Shown: positions 9,838-19,682, counted from the stretch's first letter. The stretch is 64,000 nt of DNA from Draconibacterium sediminis (GCF_000949475.1 NZ_JRHC01000001.1:2294001-2358000); one strand, 5' to 3'. Notes: generated by a model from the sequence alone, not told the origin. Numbers and translations are program-made.

Positions 9838-10749
9838 TTACCCCCTTATAAAAAGTGCCTTAATTATATGTTGAGCCATTTTTGGATTTTCTTTTAATCT
9901 CCGGGTTGAATAGTTAAACCATTTTTCGCCAAACGGAACATACACACGCATTTTGTGCCCGTTGTCGACGATCAGCTGGCGCAGTTCGGGTGTTACCCCG
10001 TACAGCATCTGGAATTCGTACATATTTTTCGGGATATTCATTTCCCCGATCATCTTCATCGATTCCTCAACCAAGTATTTATCGTGAGTAGCAATTCCCA
10101 CGTACATTTTATTTTCGAACATGTATTTCAAGTCCTTCAGGAAATGCTTGCGAACTTCTTCGTATTCTTTAAAAGCAATGTTTTCGGGTTCAACGTAAAT
10201 TCCTTTACACAGTCGGAAACTGATCGGGTAATTGGCGTTGTTCAGGTCGTTCAGTGCAACCAAATCACTTTCGGTACGGCGTAAATACGCCTGAAGCACC
10301 AACCCAACATGTTTGGGAAATTCCTTTCTTAAACGGCGGAAAATATCCAATTCGATATCAACACATTGCGAGTCTTCCATATCAATACGAATGAAAGAAT
10401 CTTTTTGCGCAGCGAACTGAACCACTTCGCGAAGCAGGTTGTAGCACACCTCTTTATCCAGAAGCAACCCAAACATGGTGGGTTTTATCGAGAAGTTACC
10501 TTTTACATTCTCCGAAGTAAAACGCTCAATCACTTCCAGGTATTCGTCACGGTTTTTTTCTGCTTCATCAAGTCTGGTAATAAATTCACCTAAAATATCA
10601 ACCGTAACTTCAATTCCCTTTTCATTCAATAGTTTTGAGGCAAGCAAACCTTCCTCCATCGATTCGCCTGCAATGTACCTTTTCGAGAAAACCCAAACCA
10701 GTTTTTTGGGCATGTAAGGCAGCATATTTGCTATTAACTTATTCAACAT
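9838..10749 (-). CDS. putA: Proline dehydrogenase
   Basis: 303 residues; the single-domain PRODH, not the long bifunctional PutA. It oxidises proline to pyrroline-5-carboxylate with FAD and passes electrons to the respiratory chain. Family motifs are FIRIDMEDSQ, the FRLCKGIYVEPENIAF segment (RLxKGxY, substrate binding), and TRRLKEN near the C-terminus (the RRxxEN motif, residues about 285-290), plus GIATHDKYLVE. No P5C dehydrogenase gene is nearby. The gene name putA is used loosely; prodh is equally fitting. Confidence 0.9.
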   Translation of the reverse strand: MLNKLIANMLPYMPKKLVWVFSKRYIAGESMEEGLLASKLLNEKGIEVTVDILGEFITRLDEAEKNRDEYLEVIERFTSENVKGNFSIKPTMFGLLLDKEVCYNLLREVVQFAAQKDSFIRIDMEDSQCVDIELDIFRRLRKEFPKHVGLVLQAYLRRTESDLVALNDLNNANYPISFRLCKGIYVEPENIAFKEYEEVRKHFLKDLKYMFENKMYVGIATHDKYLVEESMKMIGEMNIPKNMYEFQMLYGVTPELRQLIVDNGHKMRVYVPFGEKWFNYSTRRLKENPKMAQHIIKALFIRG

Positions 10750-10927
10750 TTTATAATTTAGGTAAATACTATTTTTCGCAGCATAAAAATACTATGCGAG
10801 ACTCCCCTCGTGCAATGACGTTTATCATTGGCATATCATGATTTTAGGCAGCTTTTTTATAGAACTTATTGATTATTAATAACATGAAAAAATTGTTAAT
10901 TAGAGTAGGGCATTTCCGCTAAAAAAG

Positions 10928-10935
10928 TATCTTTG
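10928..10935 (+). promoter_or_regulatory. -7 promoter box of the OmpH-like gene
   Basis: TATCTTTG fits TAnnTTTG, about 100 bp before the start codon at 11035. No clear -33 TTTG at the normal spacing. Confidence 0.4.
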
Positions 10936-11034
10936 TCGGGATTTAAAAAGTTGAACCTAAAAATTTATTGAAGATTACAGTTGCCCGTAGCGCGACTTAA
11001 ATTCAGTATATTGATGAAGTAAAAAATAAAAAAG

Positions 11035-11631
11035 ATGAAAGGAACATCGTTAGTAGTTAGTGTAGTGCTTTTTGTTGCAGTTGCAGTTTTGTACGTTTTA
11101 CATTTTACAGGTAACGGCGCCAGTGAAGGAACACCAATTAAAGCAGCTGCCGGAACGGGCGGCGATTTGAAAATCGCTTATATTAAAGCCGATTCGGTAC
11201 TTTTAAATTACACCTTATCGCAAGATTTGCACGATGAGTTTACCAAACAACAGGAGGCTTATACTACTGAGTACGGAACTAAACGCCAGTCGTTTGAAAA
11301 GGAAGCAGCTGCTTTCCAGGAAAAACTTCAGCGCGGGGGCTTTTTGACTGAACAACGTGCCGTTCAGGAACGTGATCGTTTATTGGGTAAAGAGCAGGAA
11401 ATTCAAAAACTTGATCAGGAGCTGTCGACTAAGCTGGCTAAAATCCAGCAGGACAACAACAACAAAATCCTGGACAATATGATGGATTACCTGGATCGTT
11501 ACAACGAAAAAGCCGGTTACGATTACATTTTAAATGGTGCAAACGTATTAGTTGGGCCAGAGGTAAATAATATTACCGCCGATGTTTTAAAGGCATTAAA
11601 CGAAGAATACGAAGCCACAAAAACAGAATAA
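11035..11631 (+). CDS. OmpH/Skp-family periplasmic chaperone-like protein
   Basis: 198 residues. A single hydrophobic N-terminal segment (residues 4-25) acts as signal anchor; there is no lipobox or clear cleavage site. The body follows the OmpH/Skp pattern: a short strand (LKIAYIKADSVLLNY), two long charged helices that would form the tentacle-like coiled coil (about 60-150), and a final strand (YDYILNGANVLVG). Skp-type chaperones escort unfolded outer-membrane proteins. It stands alone here with its own terminator, not in the usual bamA-skp cluster, so it may be one of several paralogues. Confidence 0.85.
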   Translation: MKGTSLVVSVVLFVAVAVLYVLHFTGNGASEGTPIKAAAGTGGDLKIAYIKADSVLLNYTLSQDLHDEFTKQQEAYTTEYGTKRQSFEKEAAAFQEKLQRGGFLTEQRAVQERDRLLGKEQEIQKLDQELSTKLAKIQQDNNNKILDNMMDYLDRYNEKAGYDYILNGANVLVGPEVNNITADVLKALNEEYEATKTE

Positions 11632-11652
11632 TACAACATAAGCATATAGGGA

Positions 11653-11680
11653 AATCCGGGTTAGCGCCCGGATTTTTTTT
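11653..11680 (+). terminator. Terminator after the OmpH-like gene
   Basis: AATCCGGG (11653-11660) pairs with CCCGGATT (11667-11674), 6-nt loop, eight-base T run. Confidence 0.85.
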
Positions 11681-11703
11681 GCTTTTTATTTTAGCTTTGT
11701 CAT

Positions 11704-12885
11704 ATGTTCGCCGATAAATACCTGGAAAAGAATCAGCACAAAATCCTCATCAACGAGTTGCCCGAAGCAGCGCCGGGAATAATTGTTGTAATTCCGTGTT
11801 TGCGCGAAACGGAGTTGACGAAAACTTTGAACTCGCTGAATGAATGTGATTTGCCGGGGTGTATGGTTGAAGTAATTCTGCTTATCAATCAATCGGAGGC
11901 AGCGGACGAAGAAACCATCCGCTTAAATTCTCAAACAAAGGCTGAGGCGGATAAATGGATTGCAGCGCACCAAAAAAGAGGCATTCGGTTTTATGCTGTT
12001 GGCCCCATAAACCTGAAAAAGAAATGGGCAGGAGCCGGATTGGCGCGCAAAAGGGGAATGGATGAAGCCATCAGCAGATTTAATCTCAACGATAACAAAG
12101 ATGGAATTCTGGTGTCGTTGGATGCCGATACGCTGGTGGCAAAAAACTATCTGGTTGAGATTGAGAGGTATTTCAGGGAACACCCGAAACAGGTAGGCGC
12201 TACACTGGCTTTTGAACATCAAAAACAAGAACTGGATGAAAAACACCGCGAGGGGATTGAGCTTTACGAACTGTACCTCGATTATTACAAAAGGGCACTT
12301 CATTATTCCGGATATCCGTATTCGCTGTTCACTATTGGTTCGGCCTTTGCCGTAAAAGCTGAAGCTTACGTTAAACGTGGAGGAATGAACAGGCGACAGG
12401 CTGGCGAAGATTTTTACTTCCTGCAAAACCTGGTACAGATTGGCCGGGTTGGAGAAATCACGTCCACAAAAGTTTATCCGTCGGCACGATTATCGAACCG
12501 GGTGCCTTTTGGTACCGGCCCAATTTTGCAAAAATGGATGAAAGGGGAGGAGGACCTGACACTTACATACAATTTCGAAGCGTTTAAAAACCTGCATCAG
12601 TTTTTTGCTCAAAAAGTTCGTTTATTTAAAATTCATCCAAACGATTATTTGGAGTTTTTGAACGATTTAAATAAGCCAGTAAAGGAATTTCTTGAGCTGG
12701 ATAAATTTAGTATTGAGCTGGAGGATTTAAACAACAATTGTTCGCGTTTGGAAACTTTTCAGGTACGTTTCTTCCAAAAATTCAATGCCTTTAAAATCCT
12801 GAAGTTTCTGAATTTCGCCCACGAAAAATTTTATCAGAAAGCTGATCTGCAAAAGCAGGTTGATCTGCTAAATCAGGAACAATAA
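11704..12885 (+). CDS. Glycosyltransferase family 2 protein
   Basis: 393 residues. The GT-A nucleotide-sugar fold is visible: IIVVIPCLRETELTKTLNSL at the N-terminus, GAGLARKRGMDEAI, and the metal-binding SLDADTLV (DxD-like, around residue 140). The middle FTIGSAFAVKAEAYVKRGGM and GEDFYFLQ match the acceptor-side EDxxF/Y motif of family 2 enzymes. Predicted to be a cytoplasmic or membrane-associated transferase in envelope polysaccharide synthesis; donor and acceptor unknown. A TAGCTTTG box at 11692-11699 lies only 5 bases before the ATG, so the mRNA could be nearly leaderless. Its last 18 bases overlap the convergent zupT gene. Confidence 0.85.
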   Translation: MFADKYLEKNQHKILINELPEAAPGIIVVIPCLRETELTKTLNSLNECDLPGCMVEVILLINQSEAADEETIRLNSQTKAEADKWIAAHQKRGIRFYAVGPINLKKKWAGAGLARKRGMDEAISRFNLNDNKDGILVSLDADTLVAKNYLVEIERYFREHPKQVGATLAFEHQKQELDEKHREGIELYELYLDYYKRALHYSGYPYSLFTIGSAFAVKAEAYVKRGGMNRRQAGEDFYFLQNLVQIGRVGEITSTKVYPSARLSNRVPFGTGPILQKWMKGEEDLTLTYNFEAFKNLHQFFAQKVRLFKIHPNDYLEFLNDLNKPVKEFLELDKFSIELEDLNNNCSRLETFQVRFFQKFNAFKILKFLNFAHEKFYQKADLQKQVDLLNQEQ

Positions 12886-13692
12886 ACTGATCGCCATCAC
12901 TACCATTCCGCCCGTTAACCCGTAAATAGCTATGTGGTGCTCACCGTATTCTTCGGCAGAAGGAAGCAATTCATCGAGCGAAATAAATACCATAATTCCG
13001 GCAACCCCGGCCATAATTACACCAAAAATTACTTCGTGGTTTCCCGAGTTCATAAACGGCATTAACAAAAAATAGGCAAGCAGAGCTCCTATTGGTTCTG
13101 ACAGCCCGGACAAAAAGGAATAGAAAAAAGCCTTTTTACGACTGCCGGTGGCGTAATAAATCGGCACCGAAACGGCAATTCCTTCAGGAATGTTGTGAAT
13201 GGCTATAGCAATGGCGATGGCAACACCCAGAGCCGGATCGGTGATGGCCGACATAAATGTGGCAATCCCTTCCGGAAAGTTGTGTACACCTACCGCCAGG
13301 GCAGTCATTAAGCCCATGCGGTAGAGGCGGTTAAACTTGTACGCCGCTTTTTTATTGTCCATCTCCTCAATCCCCCGAATTTCGTGTGGATTTTCAAAAT
13401 TGGGTATAAATTTATCGATCAGGGCAATTAGCAACATACCTCCAAAAAAAGCGATTACAGTGTATAATGTTCCTTCAAATTCGTTGTAATGGTGAATAAG
13501 ACTTTCTCTGGCTTCCTGAAAGATTTCGACAAAGGAAATGTAGATCATAACTCCCGCAGAGAATCCCAGCGATAACGTAAGAAGCTTGGTGTTAGTGCGT
13601 TTTGCCAGAAATGCAATAGCACTGCCGATACCGGTTGAGAGGCCGGCAAACAAAGTCAGGGAAAGTGCAAGAAGTATATTAGCTGATTCCAT
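12868..13692 (-). CDS. zupT: ZIP-family metal transporter ZupT
   Basis: 274 residues, 8 predicted membrane segments. The characteristic ZIP metal-site helices are present: HNFPEGIATF (helix 4) and HNIPEGIAVSVPIYYATGS (helix 5), both with the His-Asn-x-Pro-Glu-Gly motif. Members import Zn2+, Fe2+ and other divalent metals. The loop between helices 3 and 4 is long and charged, as in bacterial ZupT. A TAATTTTG box on the minus strand (13712-13719) lies 20 bp upstream. The 3' end overlaps the convergent glycosyltransferase by 18 bp. Confidence 0.93.
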   Translation of the reverse strand: MESANILLALSLTLFAGLSTGIGSAIAFLAKRTNTKLLTLSLGFSAGVMIYISFVEIFQEARESLIHHYNEFEGTLYTVIAFFGGMLLIALIDKFIPNFENPHEIRGIEEMDNKKAAYKFNRLYRMGLMTALAVGVHNFPEGIATFMSAITDPALGVAIAIAIAIHNIPEGIAVSVPIYYATGSRKKAFFYSFLSGLSEPIGALLAYFLLMPFMNSGNHEVIFGVIMAGVAGIMVFISLDELLPSAEEYGEHHIAIYGLTGGMVVMAISLLFLI

Positions 13693-13711
13693 TGTTTTCC
13701 AATTGTAATAG

Positions 13712-13719
13712 CAAAATTA
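13712..13719 (-). promoter_or_regulatory. -7 promoter box of zupT
   Basis: On the minus strand TAATTTTG fits TAnnTTTG, 20 bp before the start at 13692. No -33 box evident. Confidence 0.4.
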
Positions 13720-13829
13720 ACAAAAAGAAGATTAATTGAATATTAATATGTGTATAGGTAGTAATGTGTTGAATATTAATTGTTTTGGGGCGGTTTTTGT
13801 AAAACATGTGAATAAAATGTTTTTTCAAC

Positions 13830-13859
13830 TTTGATTTTATATCAAACTTTGTACTTTTG
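13830..13859 (+). promoter_or_regulatory. Promoter of the ferredoxin gene
   Basis: TTTG (13830-13833), 18 bp, TACTTTTG (13852-13859); start codon 38 bp downstream. Confidence 0.55.
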
Positions 13860-13896
13860 CTGAAAACGAGAATGTTTAACTTTAAAATTCATTGTT

Positions 13897-14067
13897 ATGG
13901 CATACAAAATTTCAGACGAATGTATCGCATGCGGTACTTGTATCGATGAGTGCCCGGTTGACGCTATTGCAGAAGGTGATATCTACACCATTGATGCAGA
14001 GCTTTGTACTGACTGTGGCTCATGCGCAGAAGTTTGTCCGGTTGAGGCAATTGCTATTGAAGAATAG
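13897..14067 (+). CDS. 2[4Fe-4S] ferredoxin
   Basis: 56 residues, ATG at 13897, TAG at 14065-14067. Two CxxCxxCxxxCP motifs are complete: Cys9, 12, 15 and 19, then Cys37, 40, 43 and 47. This is the clostridial-type low-potential electron carrier of anaerobes, used with pyruvate:ferredoxin oxidoreductase, hydrogenases or Rnf. It has its own promoter and terminator, so it is expressed alone. The larger open frame that overlaps it in another phase is not coding. Confidence 0.95.
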   Translation: MAYKISDECIACGTCIDECPVDAIAEGDIYTIDAELCTDCGSCAEVCPVEAIAIEE

Positions 14068-14089
14068 TCCGCTCAGCATAAAGACATTA

Positions 14090-14116
14090 AAGCTCGCTTA
14101 TGCGGGCTTTTTTTAT
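14090..14116 (+). terminator. Terminator after the ferredoxin gene
   Basis: AAGCTCGC and GCGGGCTT pair with one G-T wobble across a 4-nt loop and are followed by a T run. Confidence 0.8.
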
Positions 14117-14268
14117 GCCCTATTGTTAGCGCAGATTACTTTTAAAAGGGATCACATTGAAAATCCGGTGGATTGCTATTTTTATTTTCTACAGATATGC
14201 GGCGCCGAGAGGTCTGCTTTTCAATTAACTTCTGTACTTGCGCCTTTTATAATATATAACATATTTTC

Positions 14269-14443
14269 CTTGGGCGATGCAATTGCCTGTTGGCAATTAG
14301 CTTTGCCCAAGGCTGAATTAAACAGCACTTTCAGCGCTGTAGGTTAAAATGCATGATAAGCATTGAGCGCTGAAAGTGCGATTTACTTTAGCCCGGGGCA
14401 TACGATTCCGAATAGCATTCGGAAGAGTTTCGCCCCGGGTTAA
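14269..14443. repeat. Structured intergenic element, copy A: three successive hairpins
   Basis: Three hairpins follow one another. The first is 14269-14311 (CTTGGGC/GCCCAAG with inner AATTGCC/GGCAATT). The second is 14325-14379 (perfect 14-bp arms GCACTTTCAGCGCT and AGCGCTGAAAGTGC). The third is about 14388-14443 (TTAGCCCGGGGC/GCCCCGGGTTAA with inner TTCCGAAT/ATTCGGAA). The second and third recur with the same order and partly the same sequence at 46431-46543. No gene is supported in 14117-14559; open frames here are by-products of the palindromes. Confidence 0.7.
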
Positions 14444-14559
14444 AGATCGGTGAACATCAAAGGCGCAACCATTAAGTTCTTTGAAACTGAATGATCGTTT
14501 GCGCCGCAATTCTCAGGCGTAGTTAGAATAATCCTCCACCAGGAATTCAATATGATTCT

Positions 14560-16155
14560 TTAAAACCCATTCAACTCCATAAAAACAGTTGGTAAGATCA
14601 ATAAAAAGCCAATAACTATTAGCATTAAGGTAAACGAAGCCGCCCATTTAAACCACTTTTCGTAAGGTATACGTGCTACGCCCAAAACCCCGATTAATAC
14701 GCCACTTGTAGGCGTAATCATGTTGGTAAAACCATCGCCCAGTTGAAAGATTACTACGGTAGTCTGGCGCGAAATTCCAATCAAATCCGATATCTGCGAC
14801 ATAATAGGAATGGTTAAGGCCGCCTGTCCCGATCCGCTAGGGATAAACACATTTAGCATGGTTTGTATCAGGTACATAATTCCTACCGTTCCAACCTCTC
14901 CAAAATTTTGCATCGAATTGGAAACATAAAACAGGATGGTATCAATAATTTGTCCGTCTTCAAGAATCACCACTATTCCGCGGGCGAGGCCAACGATCAT
15001 AGCCGCAGGAAGAATGTCTTTGGCACCATCCAAAAAAAGTTTGGTAATGGTATTTGGCGATTTATTGGCCGCAATGCCGGCAAAAACTCCCATGGCAAAA
15101 AAGATGGTTGCAATTTCTTTAATATACCAGCCATGGCCCATTACACCAATTACCAGGAAAACGATGGTGAACGTGAGCAGGGTTAAAATAAAATATTGCA
15201 CCGACCTCCACAGGGTTAAAACGCCCATAACAATAAAAAGCACCGTAGCCACCGGAATGGCCGGAACAGAAAATACATTGTTGCCTATGCTTATTGAACT
15301 TTGCGGGATAGTGATGGAGAATACGATAAGTGCAACAGAAATTATGGACAGAGCAAACCAGGCAGCAGCAGGTTTTATCTTTTCAATTTTAATGGCTGTG
15401 GTTTCGTTGCGCGAGCGCCAGTATGCATCATTTTCGTATACAACAGATTTGGTCGGGTCTTTTCTTATTTTGGTGGCATAACGAAGAATAAACGCAAAGC
15501 CAAAAAAGTTGATCACAACCCACATCAGTATTCGGTATTCCAAACCTGAAAACAAAGGAATGTGAGAAAGTCCCTGCGCAACACCAACGGTAAACGGATT
15601 TAAAAATGCGCCGGCAAAACCCATAGCTGCAGCAATAAAACACAACGAAACACCAACAATTGAGTCGTAACCCATTGATATGGCCAGCGGAACAAAAATA
15701 ATAGTGAAAGCAATGGTTTCTTCACTCATGCCAAAAATGGCTCCAAACAAGCTGAAGATGGTCATTATGGAAACAAGTACAATATTATGAACACCCACAA
15801 AAGAAAGAACTTTCGATCGCTCAAGTCGTTTTAAGCGTTTCAGAAAAGTGTAAATACCAATGTCGATTGCCTTGCTGTCGTTCAATATCCAAAACGAACC
15901 ACCGATTAATAGAATAAGCGCAATTATATTCGAGGTGCTTAAAAAGCCATCGAAAAAGGACGAAAAAACCTGCCACGTTTGCAAATGGCTGTCGGTTTTA
16001 TGAAACGAGCCGGTTTGTATTACACTGCGTTCAACACCATTAACGACAACACTCTCGCGTTCAAATTGACCACCGGGAATTATCCAGGTTAGCAAAGCAC
16101 AAAAAACAATCAGAAAAAATATGATGACGTAGGTATGCGGAACTTTTTTTAACAT
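14560..16155 (-). CDS. YfcC-family (C4-dicarboxylate/basic amino acid carrier-like) membrane protein
   Basis: 531 residues with about 12 membrane segments. It starts MLKKVPHTYVIIFFLIVFCA and has the LLTWIIPGGQFER segment, SGSGQAALTIPIMSQI in the second half and PTSGVLIGVLGVARIPYEKW near the end, all hallmarks of the YfcC/DcuC superfamily. Relatives are annotated as anaerobic C4-dicarboxylate carriers or arginine/ornithine antiporters; substrate is not certain. It is a single gene, convergent with the ferredoxin across the hairpin-rich gap. Confidence 0.85.
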   Translation of the reverse strand: MLKKVPHTYVIIFFLIVFCALLTWIIPGGQFERESVVVNGVERSVIQTGSFHKTDSHLQTWQVFSSFFDGFLSTSNIIALILLIGGSFWILNDSKAIDIGIYTFLKRLKRLERSKVLSFVGVHNIVLVSIMTIFSLFGAIFGMSEETIAFTIIFVPLAISMGYDSIVGVSLCFIAAAMGFAGAFLNPFTVGVAQGLSHIPLFSGLEYRILMWVVINFFGFAFILRYATKIRKDPTKSVVYENDAYWRSRNETTAIKIEKIKPAAAWFALSIISVALIVFSITIPQSSISIGNNVFSVPAIPVATVLFIVMGVLTLWRSVQYFILTLLTFTIVFLVIGVMGHGWYIKEIATIFFAMGVFAGIAANKSPNTITKLFLDGAKDILPAAMIVGLARGIVVILEDGQIIDTILFYVSNSMQNFGEVGTVGIMYLIQTMLNVFIPSGSGQAALTIPIMSQISDLIGISRQTTVVIFQLGDGFTNMITPTSGVLIGVLGVARIPYEKWFKWAASFTLMLIVIGFLLILPTVFMELNGF

Positions 16156-16343
16156 GCATGAATGATTTAAAAAACGTAATATAAGAATTTATATCAGATC
16201 AGGCGAAAGCGAAAATTGAACTATCGGGAGACTGGATTCTATTTTGATACTACTATACTGATAAACATTATGAAAAGTTCTTTTTATGTGATTGATTTTT
16301 CTTAAATTGTTAGAAGTAAATTTAAACGACACACTTAGAAATA

Positions 16344-17420
16344 ATGCGAAACTATTTGATTTTACTCCTCATATCGTTAACAGCATTTGGTAGTTATAGT
16401 CAAAACGTTACCAGCGACAGTACTTCCGTTGCACAGGAAAAAGAAAAGAAAAACTTTAACTTTAACCTGATGCCGTATATGAGTTACAACCGTAACCTCG
16501 AATTTATGTACGGTGTGCTTCCGCTGGCTATGTACCGGCTAAACCCAAACGATACTATTTCTCCAAAATCCTTGTCGGGGATTACCGGTGTTTTTACTAC
16601 CAACGGATCAAAATTTATTGGCTTTTTTAACCGCTGGCACCTGGCGCAAGACACCTGGCGCATTCAATTATATGGGGCTACCGGAAATCATATTTCGCAG
16701 TTTTACTACGATTATGATATTACGCCCGGATTTTACGATTATAAAACAAAGACAAAACTGATTAGTATAGGACTTCAGCGAAAAGTATTGCACACGCTTT
16801 ATGCGGGGATCAGCTATACATATGCGCATCATTTTACGAAATACGAAGATGAGATAATTCCCGATGCAACCACTGATACGCATTCGTTGCAGTACATTGC
16901 TTTGTGGGATACCCGAAACGAAGTGTATTATCCCACCGACGGAAATCAGATACGTTTAAAGTGGAATTCCTTTCCGCAGTGGATGGGCAACGATATTGAA
17001 GCCAATAAAATTATTACCGAGTACAACCAGTATTTTCCTTTTCACGACGGACGCGATGTTCTCGCTGCCCGCTTTTCGGGTACTTTTGGTTTGGGCGATA
17101 TTGCTTTCGAACAGCAGGTTGTTCTTGGTGGTAACGATATTCGTGGCTACTCGGAGGCTAAATACCGTGGCGATGGACTAATGGCAATTCAGGGCGAATA
17201 CCGTTACAATTTTGCCAGTAGAATGGGGTTGGTTGGTTTTGCCGGTTTGGCTACCATTTACGGCTCGCCAACCAAAGATTTCGACTGGGATTTATACCCC
17301 GGATTTGGAGTAGGCTATCGCTATCAGGCTTTTAAATCGGCCAATTTTAACATCGGGTTTGATGCTGCATTGGGTAAAGACGACTGGGGAGTTTATTTCA
17401 GAATAGGAGAAGCATTTTAA
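16344..17420 (+). CDS. BamA/TamA-family outer-membrane beta-barrel protein
   Basis: 358 residues. A Sec signal peptide is visible (residues 1-19, cleavage near SYS-QN). The rest is rich in alternating aromatic strands and ends with a phenylalanine (RIGEAF), as expected for an outer-membrane barrel. The C-terminal half carries the bacterial surface antigen pattern (VVLGGNDIRGYSEAKYRGDG, close to the BamA VRGY motif). POTRA domains are missing, so it is a short barrel-only member. The DUF748 protein starts 24 bp downstream; together they look like a two-gene envelope unit. Confidence 0.8.
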   Translation: MRNYLILLLISLTAFGSYSQNVTSDSTSVAQEKEKKNFNFNLMPYMSYNRNLEFMYGVLPLAMYRLNPNDTISPKSLSGITGVFTTNGSKFIGFFNRWHLAQDTWRIQLYGATGNHISQFYYDYDITPGFYDYKTKTKLISIGLQRKVLHTLYAGISYTYAHHFTKYEDEIIPDATTDTHSLQYIALWDTRNEVYYPTDGNQIRLKWNSFPQWMGNDIEANKIITEYNQYFPFHDGRDVLAARFSGTFGLGDIAFEQQVVLGGNDIRGYSEAKYRGDGLMAIQGEYRYNFASRMGLVGFAGLATIYGSPTKDFDWDLYPGFGVGYRYQAFKSANFNIGFDAALGKDDWGVYFRIGEAF

Positions 17421-17443
17421 TGGATTAGAAACAGCTGCACAGA

Positions 17444-19654
17444 ATGGAAACAAAAGAAGGAAAACAAAAGACCGGAAAACGGAAGCGTATTGTGTTGATA
17501 GTATTGCTGGCATTGACTTTGATTGTAGTGGTAGCACTGGCCCTGGCGCCGGATTTTATTAAAAATTACATCAATAAAAACGGCGCGGAACTTTCAGGGC
17601 GTACAATCACAATCGAAAAAATAAAGTACAATTATTTTACTTCCACTTTACAGGTGTTTAATATGGCCATGTACGAACAAAACAATACCGATGTTTTTGT
17701 AGGTTTCGATACGCTTTTACTCAACCTGAAACCGCTTCGCTTTCTTAAACACGAAATAAATGTGCAGCAATTTCAACTGGTAAATCCTTATTCGCAGGTT
17801 ATCCAAACCGATACGGTATTTAATTTCTCCGATATCATTGAGTTTTTTGATACGGAAGAAGCAGAGGCCGACGAAGATACCACGCAGGCAAAACCGTACC
17901 GTTTGAACCTGAACTTACTGGAGATAAAGAACGGAACGGTGAGTTACACCGATACCAAACTAAATCATAACGTTGCAATGGAAGACATAAGTTTTCTGAT
18001 TCCGCAAATATATTGGGGGGGCGACGAAAGTTCTGCCGATCTGGCGTTTAATGTCGGGCATGGTGGCAGCATCAGCACTGGTTTTGATTATAACTCGAAA
18101 ACGGGCAATTTTTCAGGCGATATCAAATTAAACAAACTGGTTCTAAACATCGCATTACCCTATATCAAAGAGTACATGCAGTTTAATAAAATGGAGGGAA
18201 CACTTGATGCAACGGCGAAGTTTAACGGAAATGAGAATGATCTGACAAACTTTTCGTTGAGCGGAAATGCAGTGGTTGATAGCCTGATGTTTACTGACCT
18301 GAACGATAAAAACGTATTGGGAGTAGCAAAAGCCACGCTGGATTTAAGCCATTCGAAACCCTTGTTGTACCAGGCTGAAATTGGGAAAATCGAAATAACC
18401 CGGCCTTATGTATATTTTGCTTTGATCGACTCCTTGTCCAACTTCGAAAAAATGATAGTGCCGGTGGAGGCTGAAACAGTTGCTGACACGACTGAAAGCG
18501 AAGAAAACGAACCTTACGATATTATAATCGATAAACTTGTGATTGATGATGGACTTATCGATTTTAGCGATCAACGTTTGCAGGAGGTTTTTAACTACGA
18601 ACTGTCGCAGGTGCATGTCGATATGGATTCGCTCTCACTAAACAGCAACTGGCTGGAGATTAATTCGAATATGAAACTGAATAAACGAGGCAACCTGGAA
18701 GCTGAACTGGGTTTGAATCCTTACGATCCGTTTCAGCATATTGAGCTGAATTATGTGTTGTCCGATTTTCAGTTGCCCGATATTAATATTTACTCGAAAC
18801 ACTACGCCGGACTGCCCATTTTATTTGGCGATATGTATTACCGCAACAAAACATCCATCATTAATAAACAGCTGAACAGCGAAAATGAACTGGTAATCCG
18901 TAATGTTGAAATGGGCCGAAAATCGGGAGGATTGTACGATATTCCAATAAAGCTTGCCTTGTTTATTCTGAAAGACAAAAATGGTGATGTAATCCTTGAT
19001 ATTCCGGTAACCGGCGATTTGTCGGATCCAAGGACCGATGTGGGAAAAATTGTATGGAACACTTTTAAAGGATTTATGGGAAAGATAGCATCCTCTCCTT
19101 TCAGGGCACTTGGAAATTTGCTGGGTGCCGATCCAAAAGAACTGGAAGAAATTACGCTGGCATACAGCGATACCACATTAACGCGCAAACAACATCGTTC
19201 GCTCGATTTATTGCTGGAGTTGGAACAACAAAAACCGGGGCTGCTGATTGAGATGCAATATATGAACGACCGGAAGTTGGAACGTATCGATGCTGCTGCA
19301 CAACTTGTTCAAGATAATTACACCAAAGAAACAGGTAAGAACCCAAGAAGAAACAACAAAGAATACCTCGAATATTTGAAAAATGAAACACAACGCGATT
19401 CGCTGGTGATGCAGGATTACGAACGCCTGCTTGCTCCCGAAACAAAGGTTGACAGCGTAATCATTTCCCGCGAAAACAATCGTATACAAATGGTAAATAG
19501 TTATTTGCACGAACATAACGACTCAACTACGATTCGTGTGCTGGAATACGACGAAGATGAAGTGCTGAATATTGGCAGCCGTCCACAATTCAAAATTTCA
19601 TATAAACTGGCAGAAGATGAGGCTCCCCTGGATGATTCTCAAAGTGGTCAGTAG
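17444..19654 (+). CDS. DUF748 / AsmA-like envelope protein
   Basis: 736 residues. One N-terminal membrane anchor (residues 14-35, VLIVLLALTLIVVVALALAP) is followed by NGAELSGRTITIEKIKYNYF, the typical start of DUF748 proteins. Many short beta repeats follow, and a charged helical C-terminal part (about 575-700). AsmA/DUF748 proteins span or face the periplasm and are thought to move lipids between membranes; that role is a family inference. It follows the BamA-like gene by 24 bp, so the pair may serve outer-membrane assembly or lipid transfer. Confidence 0.78.
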   Translation: METKEGKQKTGKRKRIVLIVLLALTLIVVVALALAPDFIKNYINKNGAELSGRTITIEKIKYNYFTSTLQVFNMAMYEQNNTDVFVGFDTLLLNLKPLRFLKHEINVQQFQLVNPYSQVIQTDTVFNFSDIIEFFDTEEAEADEDTTQAKPYRLNLNLLEIKNGTVSYTDTKLNHNVAMEDISFLIPQIYWGGDESSADLAFNVGHGGSISTGFDYNSKTGNFSGDIKLNKLVLNIALPYIKEYMQFNKMEGTLDATAKFNGNENDLTNFSLSGNAVVDSLMFTDLNDKNVLGVAKATLDLSHSKPLLYQAEIGKIEITRPYVYFALIDSLSNFEKMIVPVEAETVADTTESEENEPYDIIIDKLVIDDGLIDFSDQRLQEVFNYELSQVHVDMDSLSLNSNWLEINSNMKLNKRGNLEAELGLNPYDPFQHIELNYVLSDFQLPDINIYSKHYAGLPILFGDMYYRNKTSIINKQLNSENELVIRNVEMGRKSGGLYDIPIKLALFILKDKNGDVILDIPVTGDLSDPRTDVGKIVWNTFKGFMGKIASSPFRALGNLLGADPKELEEITLAYSDTTLTRKQHRSLDLLLELEQQKPGLLIEMQYMNDRKLERIDAAAQLVQDNYTKETGKNPRRNNKEYLEYLKNETQRDSLVMQDYERLLAPETKVDSVIISRENNRIQMVNSYLHEHNDSTTIRVLEYDEDEVLNIGSRPQFKISYKLAEDEAPLDDSQSGQ

Positions 19655-19682
19655 ATTGATTACCTGTTTGATGAAATAAATG

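Noticed and set aside
13892-14347. Open frame of 151 codons overlapping the ferredoxin gene
   Set aside because: It is another frame of the ferredoxin gene and then runs through the terminator and hairpins.
14318-14509. Minus-strand frame of 63 codons in the hairpin element
   Set aside because: Lies wholly in palindromic repeat DNA; such frames appear wherever the element occurs.
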